Notes: generated by a model not told the origin, from the letters alone. 7,228 nucleotides of DNA from Desulfobia sp. (GCA_030608985.1 JAUWDC010000049.1:1-7228); one strand, 5' to 3'. Shown: positions 1-5,739, counted from the first letter of the stretch. Numbers and translations are program-made.

Positions 1-234
1 TAGAAGTGTTTCTGGAATTCCGCCACAGTTGACATCAATCATTGGCATGTTTCTGCGAGAGCTGTTTTGATGAATAGCCTTTGCTATTAATTCCTTACCG
101 GTCCCGGATTCTCCGGTGATAAGAACAGTCGTTTTATAATCGGCAATTTTGGTGATGGTTTTAAAAATGGTCTGCATCACATCGCTTTGAGCGATAATGT
201 CAGTAAATGAATAAGCAGGGGTCTCTGCGTCCAT
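1..234 (-). CDS. Sigma54-dependent transcriptional activator, N-terminal part (cut by window edge)
   Basis: This is the first 78 codons of an enhancer-binding protein that would use ATP hydrolysis to open promoters bound by sigma54 RNA polymerase. The translation carries the Walker A motif GESGTGKE at residues 41-48, followed by AKAIHQNSSR and VNCGGIPETLL, the usual opening of the sigma54-interaction AAA+ domain. The gene continues beyond position 1, so the GAFTGA loop, Walker B and DNA-binding domain cannot be seen. The ATG at 234 is supported by an in-frame TAA six codons upstream. The AAA+ homology starts about ten residues in, so there is no receiver, PAS or GAF domain in front, as in PspF-type activators. 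The Shine-Dalgarno is weak. Copy 1 of the three-copy leader element (362-467) lies upstream in the same orientation. Family assignment is firm; the target genes are unknown. Confidence 0.9.
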   Translation of the reverse strand, partial: MDAETPAYSFTDIIAQSDVMQTIFKTITKIADYKTTVLITGESGTGKELIAKAIHQNSSRRNMPMIDVNCGGIPETLL

Positions 235-563
235 GATTGTATTCCGGTCTGTTTAGGGTTCGCTTAATATATGTTGCAGTGTCAATTCATTTCTACGAAT
301 TTATTCTTGACCGAGCCCTCAGTTTGTCGGGAGCTCTGTTTTCTGACTATTACGAATGGCGCTAACCCCGAGTGAACGGGACTCTTTTCAGTCCCCCCTT
401 GAGGGGGATAAGTGCCTTGGTGGTAAAAGTAACCAGCTAATTTCACTCAATATTTTTTAGTTTCTTGTTTTTTATGGCAGAAGTTTACGAGTAAGGCGCT
501 AAATAAAGTTCATAAAAAAAGTTCAATGAGTGCCTACACTATAAAATATATTTACATCATATC
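235..563. other. Intergenic region holding leader-element copy 1
   Basis: This 329-base gap lies between the end of the prepilin peptidase gene and the start of the sigma54 activator, both on the minus strand. Its main content is copy 1 of the three-copy element. I see no convincing small ORF, no terminator with a U-tract on the minus strand and no complete sigma70 promoter. A TTGACA occurs on the minus strand (revcomp of about 278-283), but no -10 lies at the right distance. Confidence 0.6.
362..467 (-). repeat. Leader-element repeat, copy 1
   Basis: Read on the minus strand, the element has a box CAAGAAACTAAAAAAT (452-467), a 35-nt spacer and a hairpin core (378-416). The core begins GGCACTTAT, has a C-run and G-run around the loop TCAA, and ends AAGAGTCCC. 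In this copy GGGACT and AGTCCC also form a perfect 6-bp hairpin. Similarity to copy 2 continues past the core: GTTCACTCGGGGTTAG here against GTTTATTGGGATTAG there, with substitutions that are all transitions plus one single-base gap. The element points at the sigma54 activator, about 143 nt from core to start codon. It could be a structured 5' leader or a small dispersed repeat. Confidence 0.85.
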
Positions 564-1352
564 TCAAGAAGGAAAAACAAGTTTATGAAGAAAAAGTTGG
601 ATGTGCATATCGAAAAAAAGATATAATAAGGCTGAGATAGCGAGAAAAGGACCATAAGGGATAACGGTTTTCCCCCCTTTTTTTTGTTTGATCATTGCCC
701 CGATTCCAATAATTGTTCCGAAAAGTGAACTGCTGAATATAACAAAAGGCAATGACTGCCACCCCAGAAAGGCTCCAATCATGGCAAGAAGTTTGATATC
801 TCCACCACCCATTCCCATTCGTTTTGTGAGGAGGAAATAGACCAGGGCCAACAGATAAAAGGAGCCGCCCCCGATAAGAATTCCCAATCCAGCATCACTC
901 CATTGTAGGTAAGGGTTCATGAAGGAGAAGGCAAAGCCGATTAAAATTCCGGGAATACTGATGACATCGGGGATAATTTGATGGCGAAAATCAACAACAA
1001 TTATAACGAGAAGGCTAGCGGAGAAAATGAAATAGAAAGCAAACAGAAGCCAACCAAATTTTAGCTTCAGGCCAATGGCCAGTAGACCCATGCATGCTTC
1101 AACTGTTGGATATTGCCATGATATGGATTCATGGCAATAACGGCATGATCCTTTCAAAAAGAGGAAACTGAAAATAGGTATATTATCATACCATTTTAAG
1201 GGTGTTTTGCATTTTGGACAGTGGGAGGCCGGAAAAACAATTGATTGCCCGGGCTCTGGAAGGCGAAAAATTGCAACATTAAGAAATGAGCCCACAATGG
1301 CTCCCAGGATGAAAACAAGGATAGCTTCGGGTAATATAATCATTTGAGGCAT
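564..1352 (-). CDS. pilD: Type IV prepilin peptidase / N-methyltransferase (A24A family)
   Basis: This 262-residue inner-membrane aspartic protease would cleave the leader of type IV pilins or type II secretion pseudopilins and N-methylate the new N-terminus. The sequence shows GSFLNVAIFRLP near residue 21, the zinc pairs C45-x2-C48 and C70-x2-C73 of the N-terminal domain, and the two catalytic aspartates D121 (DFRHQIIPD) and D185 (GGGDIK). Several hydrophobic segments lie throughout, and the length is normal for the family. The ATG at 1352 (MPQMII) is taken as the start; ATG 1343 is a possible alternative, and neither has a strong Shine-Dalgarno. The gene diverges from the 440-aa gene at 1655. 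No pilin gene lies in this window, so whether it serves pili, type II secretion or both cannot be told. I see no terminator after its TGA. Confidence 0.95.
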   Translation of the reverse strand: MPQMIILPEAILVFILGAIVGSFLNVAIFRLPEPGQSIVFPASHCPKCKTPLKWYDNIPIFSFLFLKGSCRYCHESISWQYPTVEACMGLLAIGLKLKFGWLLFAFYFIFSASLLVIIVVDFRHQIIPDVISIPGILIGFAFSFMNPYLQWSDAGLGILIGGGSFYLLALVYFLLTKRMGMGGGDIKLLAMIGAFLGWQSLPFVIFSSSLFGTIIGIGAMIKQKKGGKTVIPYGPFLAISALLYLFFDMHIQLFLHKLVFPS

Positions 1353-1654
1353 GCCACACTCATAACATAATATGAAAGAATCTCAACAGACTTGGTTGAT
1401 ACTGTCTTAGGATTTAGTGCCTTACAACTTGTTTTGTGGGGAAAAATAGCAAGAAATTAAAAAATTTATTTTGAAATAAAATACTCGAAGGTATCTCTTC
1501 GTTCGCTATCTACATCTGCTGTGAAGGCACTTATCCCCCTCAAGGGGTGACTAAGAAGAGTCCTGTTTATTGGGATTAGTATAGAGCAACGTTTTGCCAG
1601 ACCGGTAAAAATTTGTTAAGAATACTTACCAGGCTGGAATAAAGACCTATCAGA
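1353..1654. other. Divergent intergenic region with leader-element copy 2
   Basis: This 302-base gap separates the divergent prepilin peptidase and 440-aa genes. Its right part is filled by copy 2 of the leader element. The left part (1353-1449) is AT-rich and must hold the prepilin peptidase promoter if that gene has its own, but I could not find a -35/-10 pair with good spacing. No small ORF is supported. Confidence 0.6.
1450..1579 (+). repeat. Leader-element repeat, copy 2 (long spacer)
   Basis: The box CAAGAAATTAAAAAAT (1450-1465) is followed by a 60-nt spacer and the hairpin core at 1526-1563. The core begins GGCACTTAT, has CCCC-TCAA-GGGG and ends AAGAGTCC. The first 13 bases after the box remain A/T rich as in copy 3. 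The spacer is 25 nt longer than in the other copies and carries its own small hairpin, CGAAG-GTATCT-CTTCG (1486-1501). The element points at the 440-aa gene, 91 nt from core to the annotated start. Confidence 0.85.
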
Positions 1655-2977
1655 TTGATTGCAGAAAAAAAGGATCATGGAGCACGTGTGATTTTATCCA
1701 TTGAGGAGTCAATTCAGCGGCTTAAGGCTGAAATAATTGCTCAGGACTGGGGCTTGAGTACGAAAAGGATCGACCTGCTCGAAGCCGCATTTTCCTGTTT
1801 GCAGGAGCGTTTCAAAAACCGCAAGGCTGCGCATGCTATTTTGATAATGGCAGGAAGTGTTCTCAGCTATGTCAAAAGAAAAGGTGAGAATACCCCATCA
1901 AATTCCATTGATTTCCTGAAAGAAGCGATGGCCCATATTGTCAATCTCTATGAGGCTGATACTTTTGACCCGGAAAGTGAGGAAAAACTGTTTAACGGTC
2001 TCTATTACCGTTTTAATGGTTTAAAAAAGAAAATAAAAGAAGAGAGAGAAAAACAGGCTGGAAGAAGCGATGAGCCTGCAGATGAAGAGCCTGAGGAAGA
2101 AAAAAGTCCTGTTGAGTCAGAAGAGGAAATAGAGGGCTTGTTTTTCCCTGATGACCGTATAGATCAGATATTTATTCCTGAAACAATTGCTCGAATAAAA
2201 GAAACAATTACATCACTGCACTTTAAGGCGGATGCAGACACTGACCTTGCAGAAGTGGATCTGTTGCTGAACGATCTGCAGATGTCGCTGGAGCGGGCTG
2301 AGAAGGTTGGTACCACGATAAAACAACTGGTTGCCAATCTTCAGACAGTGCGGCAAACCATTTTAGACCCTGATGGTGTAGATGGAGAAAAATTGGAGCA
2401 AGCTCGTGAGACTTCAGGAAGTTCAAATTCTGAATTGACAACCAAAGAGTCTAAGCAGAATACAGTTGTAAAACAGTCCATAAAAAAATGCCCGCCTATG
2501 GTGCTGCGGGAACTTATTTTCGACGACATTTCTCTTTATGTTGAAGAAAGTGCGATAAGTTTAATCCGTACAATATCAGTCGGCAGGCAAAGGAGTTATA
2601 TCCGTAACAGCAGTGTACCCTTGAAGGATTTTGCACGCCTGTTCCGAGGTCTGGCTAAACAGTTCGAAGGTCATCTGGGCAATATTCCTGATAAAAAACT
2701 GAAAAAATTGACTCTTCCTGTCATGATGCCTCAGGGGCTTGGCTTATCTGTGGTGCCAGAAAATCAAGCCCTCACCCTTGTTTGTGTTACTAATGGCCAA
2801 TGGAACGGAGCATTACTTTGTTCTTCGGTAAGCGAAGTAACAACGACTATGGTTGGGTTTCAGGCTGCCAGAAACGGTGATATTCTTGGGGATGGATTTT
2901 GTGAGGAGGGGAGACAGTTTCTCCTCCTGGACACTGTTTCATTGTTAAGAAGGGAAGGTTTTTTGACTATGGTGTAA
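1655..2977 (+). CDS. Uncharacterised 440-aa protein, possible divergent CheW-like C-terminus
   Basis: I do not recognise this protein as a whole. Residues 15-100 form a predicted helical domain (IQRLKAEI, then LLEAAFSCLQERFKNRK). This resembles a type I recall from hypothetical deltaproteobacterial proteins, but that is from memory only. Residues 125-160 are a highly charged Lys/Glu linker. Residues 165-235 are helical again, and 245-280 look like a second linker. The last 160 residues appear globular. Their end (GALLCSSVSEV near 385-395, then RQFLLLDTVSLL at 420-431) matches the spacing and character of the C-terminal half of CheW, so a chemotaxis-type scaffold is possible but unproven. There is no signal peptide or membrane segment. 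The start is uncertain: TTG 1655 follows an in-frame TAA at 1640 and lacks a Shine-Dalgarno, whereas GTG 1688 has GGAG five bases upstream. Confidence 0.8.
   Translation: MIAEKKDHGARVILSIEESIQRLKAEIIAQDWGLSTKRIDLLEAAFSCLQERFKNRKAAHAILIMAGSVLSYVKRKGENTPSNSIDFLKEAMAHIVNLYEADTFDPESEEKLFNGLYYRFNGLKKKIKEEREKQAGRSDEPADEEPEEEKSPVESEEEIEGLFFPDDRIDQIFIPETIARIKETITSLHFKADADTDLAEVDLLLNDLQMSLERAEKVGTTIKQLVANLQTVRQTILDPDGVDGEKLEQARETSGSSNSELTTKESKQNTVVKQSIKKCPPMVLRELIFDDISLYVEESAISLIRTISVGRQRSYIRNSSVPLKDFARLFRGLAKQFEGHLGNIPDKKLKKLTLPVMMPQGLGLSVVPENQALTLVCVTNGQWNGALLCSSVSEVTTTMVGFQAARNGDILGDGFCEEGRQFLLLDTVSLLRREGFLTMV
1679..1690 (+). promoter_or_regulatory. Shine-Dalgarno and alternative GTG start of the 440-aa gene
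   Basis: GGAG at 1679-1682 lies five bases before an in-frame GTG at 1688. The upstream TTG at 1655 has no purine-rich site at a useful distance. If this start is used, the protein loses 11 residues and begins at the ILSIEESIQRLKAEI segment. Confidence 0.45.
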
Positions 2978-3080
2978 CTATTGGTAGTTTCCAGGGAGTT
3001 ATAAAAGGTCTGTCGGTGGGTATTTTTTAGAGACTTATAAATAATTTCGAAGTCTGCGCTTATCTGGTGTTATTTCTGGC

Positions 3081-3170
3081 CAAGAAATTAAAAAATTACA
3101 ATAAAATCAAAAGATTAGAATCTACGGTTAAGGCTCTTATAACCCCTCAAGGGGGTACTAAAAAGAGTCC
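3081..3170 (+). repeat. Leader-element repeat, copy 3
   Basis: The box CAAGAAATTAAAAAAT (3081-3096, identical to copy 2) is followed by a 35-nt spacer, as in copy 1, and a core at 3132-3170. The core begins GGCTCTTAT, has CCCC-TCAA-GGGG and ends AAGAGTCC. Here GGCTCTT can pair with AAGAGTCC apart from one bulged T, while copies 1 and 2 have an A·A mismatch in that stem. The element points at the PilZ gene, with only 46 nt from core to start codon, so the core would sit close to the ribosome binding site. Confidence 0.85.
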
Positions 3171-3206
3171 CTAAAACCTGAATATTTTTTCCAGTTTATC
3201 TGGGTC

Positions 3207-3213
3207 AGGAGGG
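3207..3213 (+). promoter_or_regulatory. Strong Shine-Dalgarno of the PilZ gene
   Basis: AGGAGGG ends three bases before the GTG at 3217 and sets that start. An ATG at 3215 overlaps it but is in another frame, so it does not give the PilZ protein. Confidence 0.75.
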
Positions 3214-3216
3214 AAT

Positions 3217-3603
3217 GTGGGCAGAAAAGAACGGCGAAAAAATATCAGGGTGGCTTTTCAAACAACGGGAACATTACGCTTTGCAGATGGAGAATATGCC
3301 CATTGTCAAACAAAGGATTTAAGCCTGAAAGGGGTATTTATTCCCGGAATAGTCGACCGTGAACCCGGAGAAAAGTGTCATGTTACAATACATCTTTCCG
3401 GGACCTCTTCTGAACTTAAAATTAATATGACTGGAGAGGTGGTTCGTAAAACAGAAGAAGGAATTGGGGTATATTTTGATGAGATTGATATAGACAGTTT
3501 TTTCCATTTGAAAAATATCGTGTATTATAACACTGACCATCCTGATCAGATAGCAGAACCTTATTTGGAAACTGTTCCGGATGGAACGTATGTCGATGAT
3601 TGA
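3217..3603 (+). CDS. Single-domain PilZ protein (predicted c-di-GMP receptor)
   Basis: PilZ domains bind cyclic di-GMP and pass the signal to motility, polysaccharide or transcription machinery. This 128-residue protein has both binding motifs. The basic RxxxR is R7-KNI-R11 near the N-terminus, and the D/NxSxxG motif is D34-LSLK-G39. Beta-strand-like segments follow up to about residue 90, with GEVVRKTEEGIGVYF typical of the barrel's end. The C-terminal 35 residues are acidic and unassigned. There is no other domain, so it would act through a partner. It starts at a GTG behind a very strong Shine-Dalgarno. Leader-element copy 3 lies just upstream, and the 440-aa gene precedes it on the same strand with a 239-base gap. 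No GGDEF or EAL gene is in the window. Confidence 0.88.
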   Translation: MGRKERRKNIRVAFQTTGTLRFADGEYAHCQTKDLSLKGVFIPGIVDREPGEKCHVTIHLSGTSSELKINMTGEVVRKTEEGIGVYFDEIDIDSFFHLKNIVYYNTDHPDQIAEPYLETVPDGTYVDD

Positions 3604-3659
3604 TGTGATGGATATTAAAAAAGGCACTCTTACTCAAAAAAGAATGACTTGGTGAAAGT

Positions 3660-3956
3660 ATGGCTCTGTTACAACTTACGATAATTCCACTGGGAACCAA
3701 AACAGCCAGTGTTGGAGACTATGTTGTCGATATCCAGAAGGCTTTGGAAAAGGAGAATGTTTCCTTTCAGCTTACAGATATGGGAACATTGATTCAGGGA
3801 GATGTTCATGACTTGCTGCAGGTTGTATCCCGGATTTATGAGTTGCCCTTTCAACGGGGGGCAGTCAGAGTTGTCACCCAGATAGTAATTGATGATCGGC
3901 GGGATAAAGAAATTGCCATTGGCGATAAGACCGCAGCGGTCAAGGAACGGATGTGA
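3660..3956 (+). CDS. MTH1187/YkoF-type thiamine-binding family protein
   Basis: This 98-residue protein matches the MTH1187 (DUF77, UPF0045) family of small ferredoxin-like-fold proteins, of which some relatives bind thiamine or its pyrimidine moiety. Family hallmarks visible are LTIIPLGT near the N-terminus (residues 6-13), SVGDYV-DIQKALE, the segment FQLTDMGTLIQGD (36-48) with the characteristic central T-x-MGT-x-I-x-G pattern, and the strand VVTQIVIDDRRDK. Full length is normal. The start ATG has GGTGA seven bases upstream. The gene lies three bases before the CXXC gene and begins 56 bases after the PilZ stop. No THI-box riboswitch is seen ahead of it. A role in thiamine metabolism is not shown by the neighbours, which are redox membrane proteins. 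Confidence 0.85.
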   Translation: MALLQLTIIPLGTKTASVGDYVVDIQKALEKENVSFQLTDMGTLIQGDVHDLLQVVSRIYELPFQRGAVRVVTQIVIDDRRDKEIAIGDKTAAVKERM

Positions 3957-3959
3957 AAA

Positions 3960-4145
3960 GTGGAAAAAGAAATTTTAATGAAACCAAAAAGAATTGAAAG
4001 AGGGCCCAGAAAAATACGCATCTTGCCTTTTGTGGTGCTTACTTTTTTCCTGTTTCTTTTTCTTGCCGGAGTTATTAGTGGTGAGCCGTCTCGAGTTCTT
4101 GAGCAGTCCTGGCAGATTTGTCTCAGTTGTATTGGAATAGGGTAG
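3960..4145 (+). CDS. Small CXXC membrane protein, CD1871A-like
   Basis: The protein has 61 residues: a basic N-terminus, one transmembrane helix (about 21-40) and a short tail ending with C54-LS-C57 followed by IGIG at the very C-terminus. The ending ICLSCIGIG closely resembles the CD1871A family of CXXC-motif small proteins, which have a similar size and membrane-anchored layout. I make this link from memory of the family ending. The CXXC pair would be displayed at the membrane and could be a redox or metal site. The start may be GTG 3960, three bases after the previous stop, or ATG 3978, giving 55 residues. The gene stops two bases before the ATG of the polyferredoxin gene, so the two are surely co-transcribed and may act together. 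Confidence 0.75.
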   Translation: MEKEILMKPKRIERGPRKIRILPFVVLTFFLFLFLAGVISGEPSRVLEQSWQICLSCIGIG

Positions 4146-4147
4146 AT

Positions 4148-5035
4148 ATGGAACTTGCGCGAAAGTGGGTGCAGATCATTATTGGTTTCTTGACCAACGG
4201 GTATTGGGCATTTCCTATTACGAGAACCATATATCAGGGGCCCTTAAAAGTTGTCTGTTCACCTGGGTTAAATTGTTATTCATGTCCGGCGGCTACAACC
4301 TATTGCCCCATGGGGGCCCTGCAGCAGTTGATGGTTTCCATTCGTTTCAGCCTGGAAACCGGGTATTATTATTTTGGCTGGTATGTGCTGGGTTGTATAG
4401 GTGTGGTTGGCAGCTTTCTAGGAAGAATGGTCTGTGGATGGGCCTGCCCTTTCGGCTTTGTCCAGGAAATGCTCCACAAGATTCCATCTCGCAAATGGGG
4501 TGTTCCCCGCGTTTTACGGTTTGTTAAATATGGTGTGCTTTTTGGCATGGTGCTGCTTCTGCCACTGGTTGTAGTGAGCGAGTTTGGTATCGGGGAGCCC
4601 TGGTTCTGTAAGTATCTTTGTCCTGCGGGTACCCTTGAAGCCGGTATCCCGATGCTTCTGCTCCGACCAGAGTTACGAAGTACCATCGGTTGGCTTTTCT
4701 ACAATAAACTGATTATTCTGATAGCCTTTATTATATGGAGTGTACTGGCAAGCAGGCCATTTTGTCGTGTAGCATGTCCTTTGGGAGCTTTTTATGCTCT
4801 TTTTAGCAGGGTTCGCCTGGTTAAGCTGCAACTTGATGAGGCAAAGTGTACCCAGTGTGAAGCATGTCACCACGTCTGCCCCATGGGAGTTAAATTTAAC
4901 GAATCACCGAATGATGCAGAGTGTATATCCTGTATGGCCTGCATGAATAAGGCGTGCCGTTTTGATGCGATTTCTTTGTCTGTTGCAGGAATTCCGTTAC
5001 GGACTGTTGAAGTAATGAAAAGAAAAGAAGCATGA
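4148..5035 (+). CDS. Membrane 4Fe-4S polyferredoxin, NapH/NosR-like
   Basis: This 295-residue membrane protein belongs to the 4Fe-4S binding NapH/NosR/CcoG group that moves electrons between the quinone pool or cytoplasm and a partner. Cysteine motifs in order are C37, C43-x2-C46-x6-C53 near the N-terminus, then three C-x3-CP pairs at C96/C100, C154/C158 and C206/C210. A C-terminal ferredoxin domain has C234-x2-C237-x2-C240-x3-C244P and C259-x2-C262-x2-C265-x4-C270. Hydrophobic helices lie around residues 73-92, 125-144 and 186-201. ATG 4148 is chosen because AGGG stands five bases before it and it follows the preceding stop by two bases; a longer reading from TTG 4118 would overlap the CXXC gene by 28 bases and has no such support. 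No nap, nos or ccoN genes are adjacent, so the electron partner is unknown. Confidence 0.88.
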   Translation: MELARKWVQIIIGFLTNGYWAFPITRTIYQGPLKVVCSPGLNCYSCPAATTYCPMGALQQLMVSIRFSLETGYYYFGWYVLGCIGVVGSFLGRMVCGWACPFGFVQEMLHKIPSRKWGVPRVLRFVKYGVLFGMVLLLPLVVVSEFGIGEPWFCKYLCPAGTLEAGIPMLLLRPELRSTIGWLFYNKLIILIAFIIWSVLASRPFCRVACPLGAFYALFSRVRLVKLQLDEAKCTQCEACHHVCPMGVKFNESPNDAECISCMACMNKACRFDAISLSVAGIPLRTVEVMKRKEA

Positions 5036-5109
5036 GATCGCTGATCAGGAAGCATCTTTACTAAAGTTATTCTAACTAGTTGAATTAATATATAAGAATG
5101 GAGTTTTTC

Positions 5110-5547
5110 ATGAAGCGTTTTGGGCTGGCAGTTTTATTTCTGCTTGTTTTCACCTCTATTGCCAATGCCAAAATGGTCAGCATTGCTAATGATCTCGTAA
5201 ATATGCGGACTGGTCCGGGGAAAAAGTATTCTGTGGTATGGGAACTGGGAAAGGGATACCCGTTAAAGGTTCTGCAGACAAAGGGAGAGTGGATAAAGGT
5301 TAAAGATTACGAAAATGATACAGGCTGGATATATAAAAAATTAGTGAATCGCTCTCCCCATCTCATAGTGAAAAAGAAGATCGTCAATATACGCAGCGGT
5401 CCGGGAACAAAATATAAAATTATCCGCAAGGCTCAAAACGGTGTTGTGTTTAGGACACTTGAACGTAAAAATGGTTGGGTCAAAGTAAAGCATGAGGAGG
5501 AAAATGTAGTTGGCTGGGTAATGAGAAGTCTTTTATGGGGGTGGTAG
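5110..5547 (+). CDS. Secreted protein with two bacterial SH3 (SH3b) domains
   Basis: The protein has 145 residues: a signal peptide (KR, hydrophobic core, cleavage after A-N-A at about residue 20) and two tandem SH3b domains. Domain 1 (about 23-80) has LVNMRTGPGKKYSVV and GEWIKVKD, ending GWIYKKLV. Domain 2 (about 84-142) has IVNIRSGPGTKYKII and NGWVKVKH, ending GWVMRSLL. SH3b domains often bind peptidoglycan or act as targeting modules. No catalytic domain is attached, so this is a periplasmic or surface binding protein. ATG 5110 is preferred over the in-frame ATG 5098: GGAG lies six bases upstream, and it puts the basic KR right at the N-terminus of the signal peptide. It follows the polyferredoxin gene by 74 bases with no clear terminator, so it could be transcribed with that gene or alone. 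Confidence 0.9.
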   Translation: MKRFGLAVLFLLVFTSIANAKMVSIANDLVNMRTGPGKKYSVVWELGKGYPLKVLQTKGEWIKVKDYENDTGWIYKKLVNRSPHLIVKKKIVNIRSGPGTKYKIIRKAQNGVVFRTLERKNGWVKVKHEEENVVGWVMRSLLWGW

Positions 5548-5609
5548 TCTCCTGTATTGAGCATTAGATAAAAGTGACGGAAGTATGGTGGGTTACTACA
5601 TTTTGGTGT

Positions 5610-5643
5610 TTGACAGGGTTTTGTGAAGTGTGATATCATCACT
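5610..5643 (+). promoter_or_regulatory. Candidate extended -10 sigma70 promoter with overlapping dyad
   Basis: A perfect -35 TTGACA (5610-5615) stands 18 nt before TATCAT (5634-5639). The TG at 5631-5632 adds an extended -10 (TGnTATCAT). An imperfect inverted repeat AGTG-TGATATCA-TCACT (5627-5643) covers the -10 and could be an operator. The predicted start near 5646 gives a leader of roughly 95 nt to the ParA start at 5740. It is the best promoter match I found in the window. Confidence 0.6.
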
Positions 5644-5727
5644 AAAATGAGACATTTGTTGTACCTGTCGAGTTACGTATGCCGGTAAAGGATGTCTCTT
5701 CTTTCTTTCTATTATTTCAGCGTAATA

Positions 5728-5733
5728 AGGGGA
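5728..5733 (+). promoter_or_regulatory. Shine-Dalgarno that sets the ParA start at 5740
   Basis: AGGGGA ends six bases before ATG 5740. The upstream in-frame ATG at 5692 would add 16 residues ahead of the RRIILVNQKGG strand, which normally begins ParA proteins, and has only a weak site. Confidence 0.75.
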
Positions 5734-5739
5734 AGCCTC

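Noticed and set aside
313..342. Terminator-like stem GAGCCC/GGGAGCTC followed by TGTTTT on the plus strand
   Set aside because: No plus-strand gene ends upstream of it, the stem has a bulge and the T-run is short. On the minus strand no U-tract follows.
378..416. Leader-element core as an intrinsic terminator of the prepilin peptidase gene
   Set aside because: The stem is GC-rich, but no U-tract follows it in the direction of transcription. Copy 2 sits between divergent genes, where a terminator would have no use.
1526..1550. Sigma54 -24/-12 promoter at GGCAC in the element core
   Set aside because: There is no TTGC at the required distance from GGCAC in any of the three copies.
3031..3055. 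Inverted repeat AGACTT...AAGTCT after the 440-aa gene
   Set aside because: It is only 6 bp with a 13-nt AT-rich loop and no U-tract, which is as expected by chance in this AT-rich gap.
3132..3170. Known c-di-GMP riboswitch ahead of the PilZ gene
   Set aside because: The GEMM-I core pieces (CACGCACAGGGCAAACC, tetraloop GAAA, GGACGCAAAGCC) are absent. The element has a different sequence and also precedes non-PilZ genes.
362..3170. CRISPR array
   Set aside because: The three copies are more than 1 kb apart, are in mixed orientation and have genes between them.
4118..4147. Longer polyferredoxin reading from TTG 4118
   Set aside because: It would overlap the CXXC gene by 28 bases, and its residues are not needed by the family. 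ATG 4148 has AGGG at the right distance and sits just after the previous stop.
4165..4527. Open frame of 120 codons inside the polyferredoxin gene
   Set aside because: It overlaps the real gene in another frame, has no domain and gives a low-complexity composition typical of a shadow. The same applies to the minus-strand frames throughout 2223-6753.
5098..5109. SH3b protein start at ATG 5098
   Set aside because: GGAG at 5100-5103 lies six bases before ATG 5110, which gives a normal signal peptide with basic residues at its start.
5692..5739. ParA start at ATG 5692
   Set aside because: The 16 extra residues precede the first beta strand of the ParA fold, and the site is poor. ATG 5740 has AGGGGA six bases upstream.
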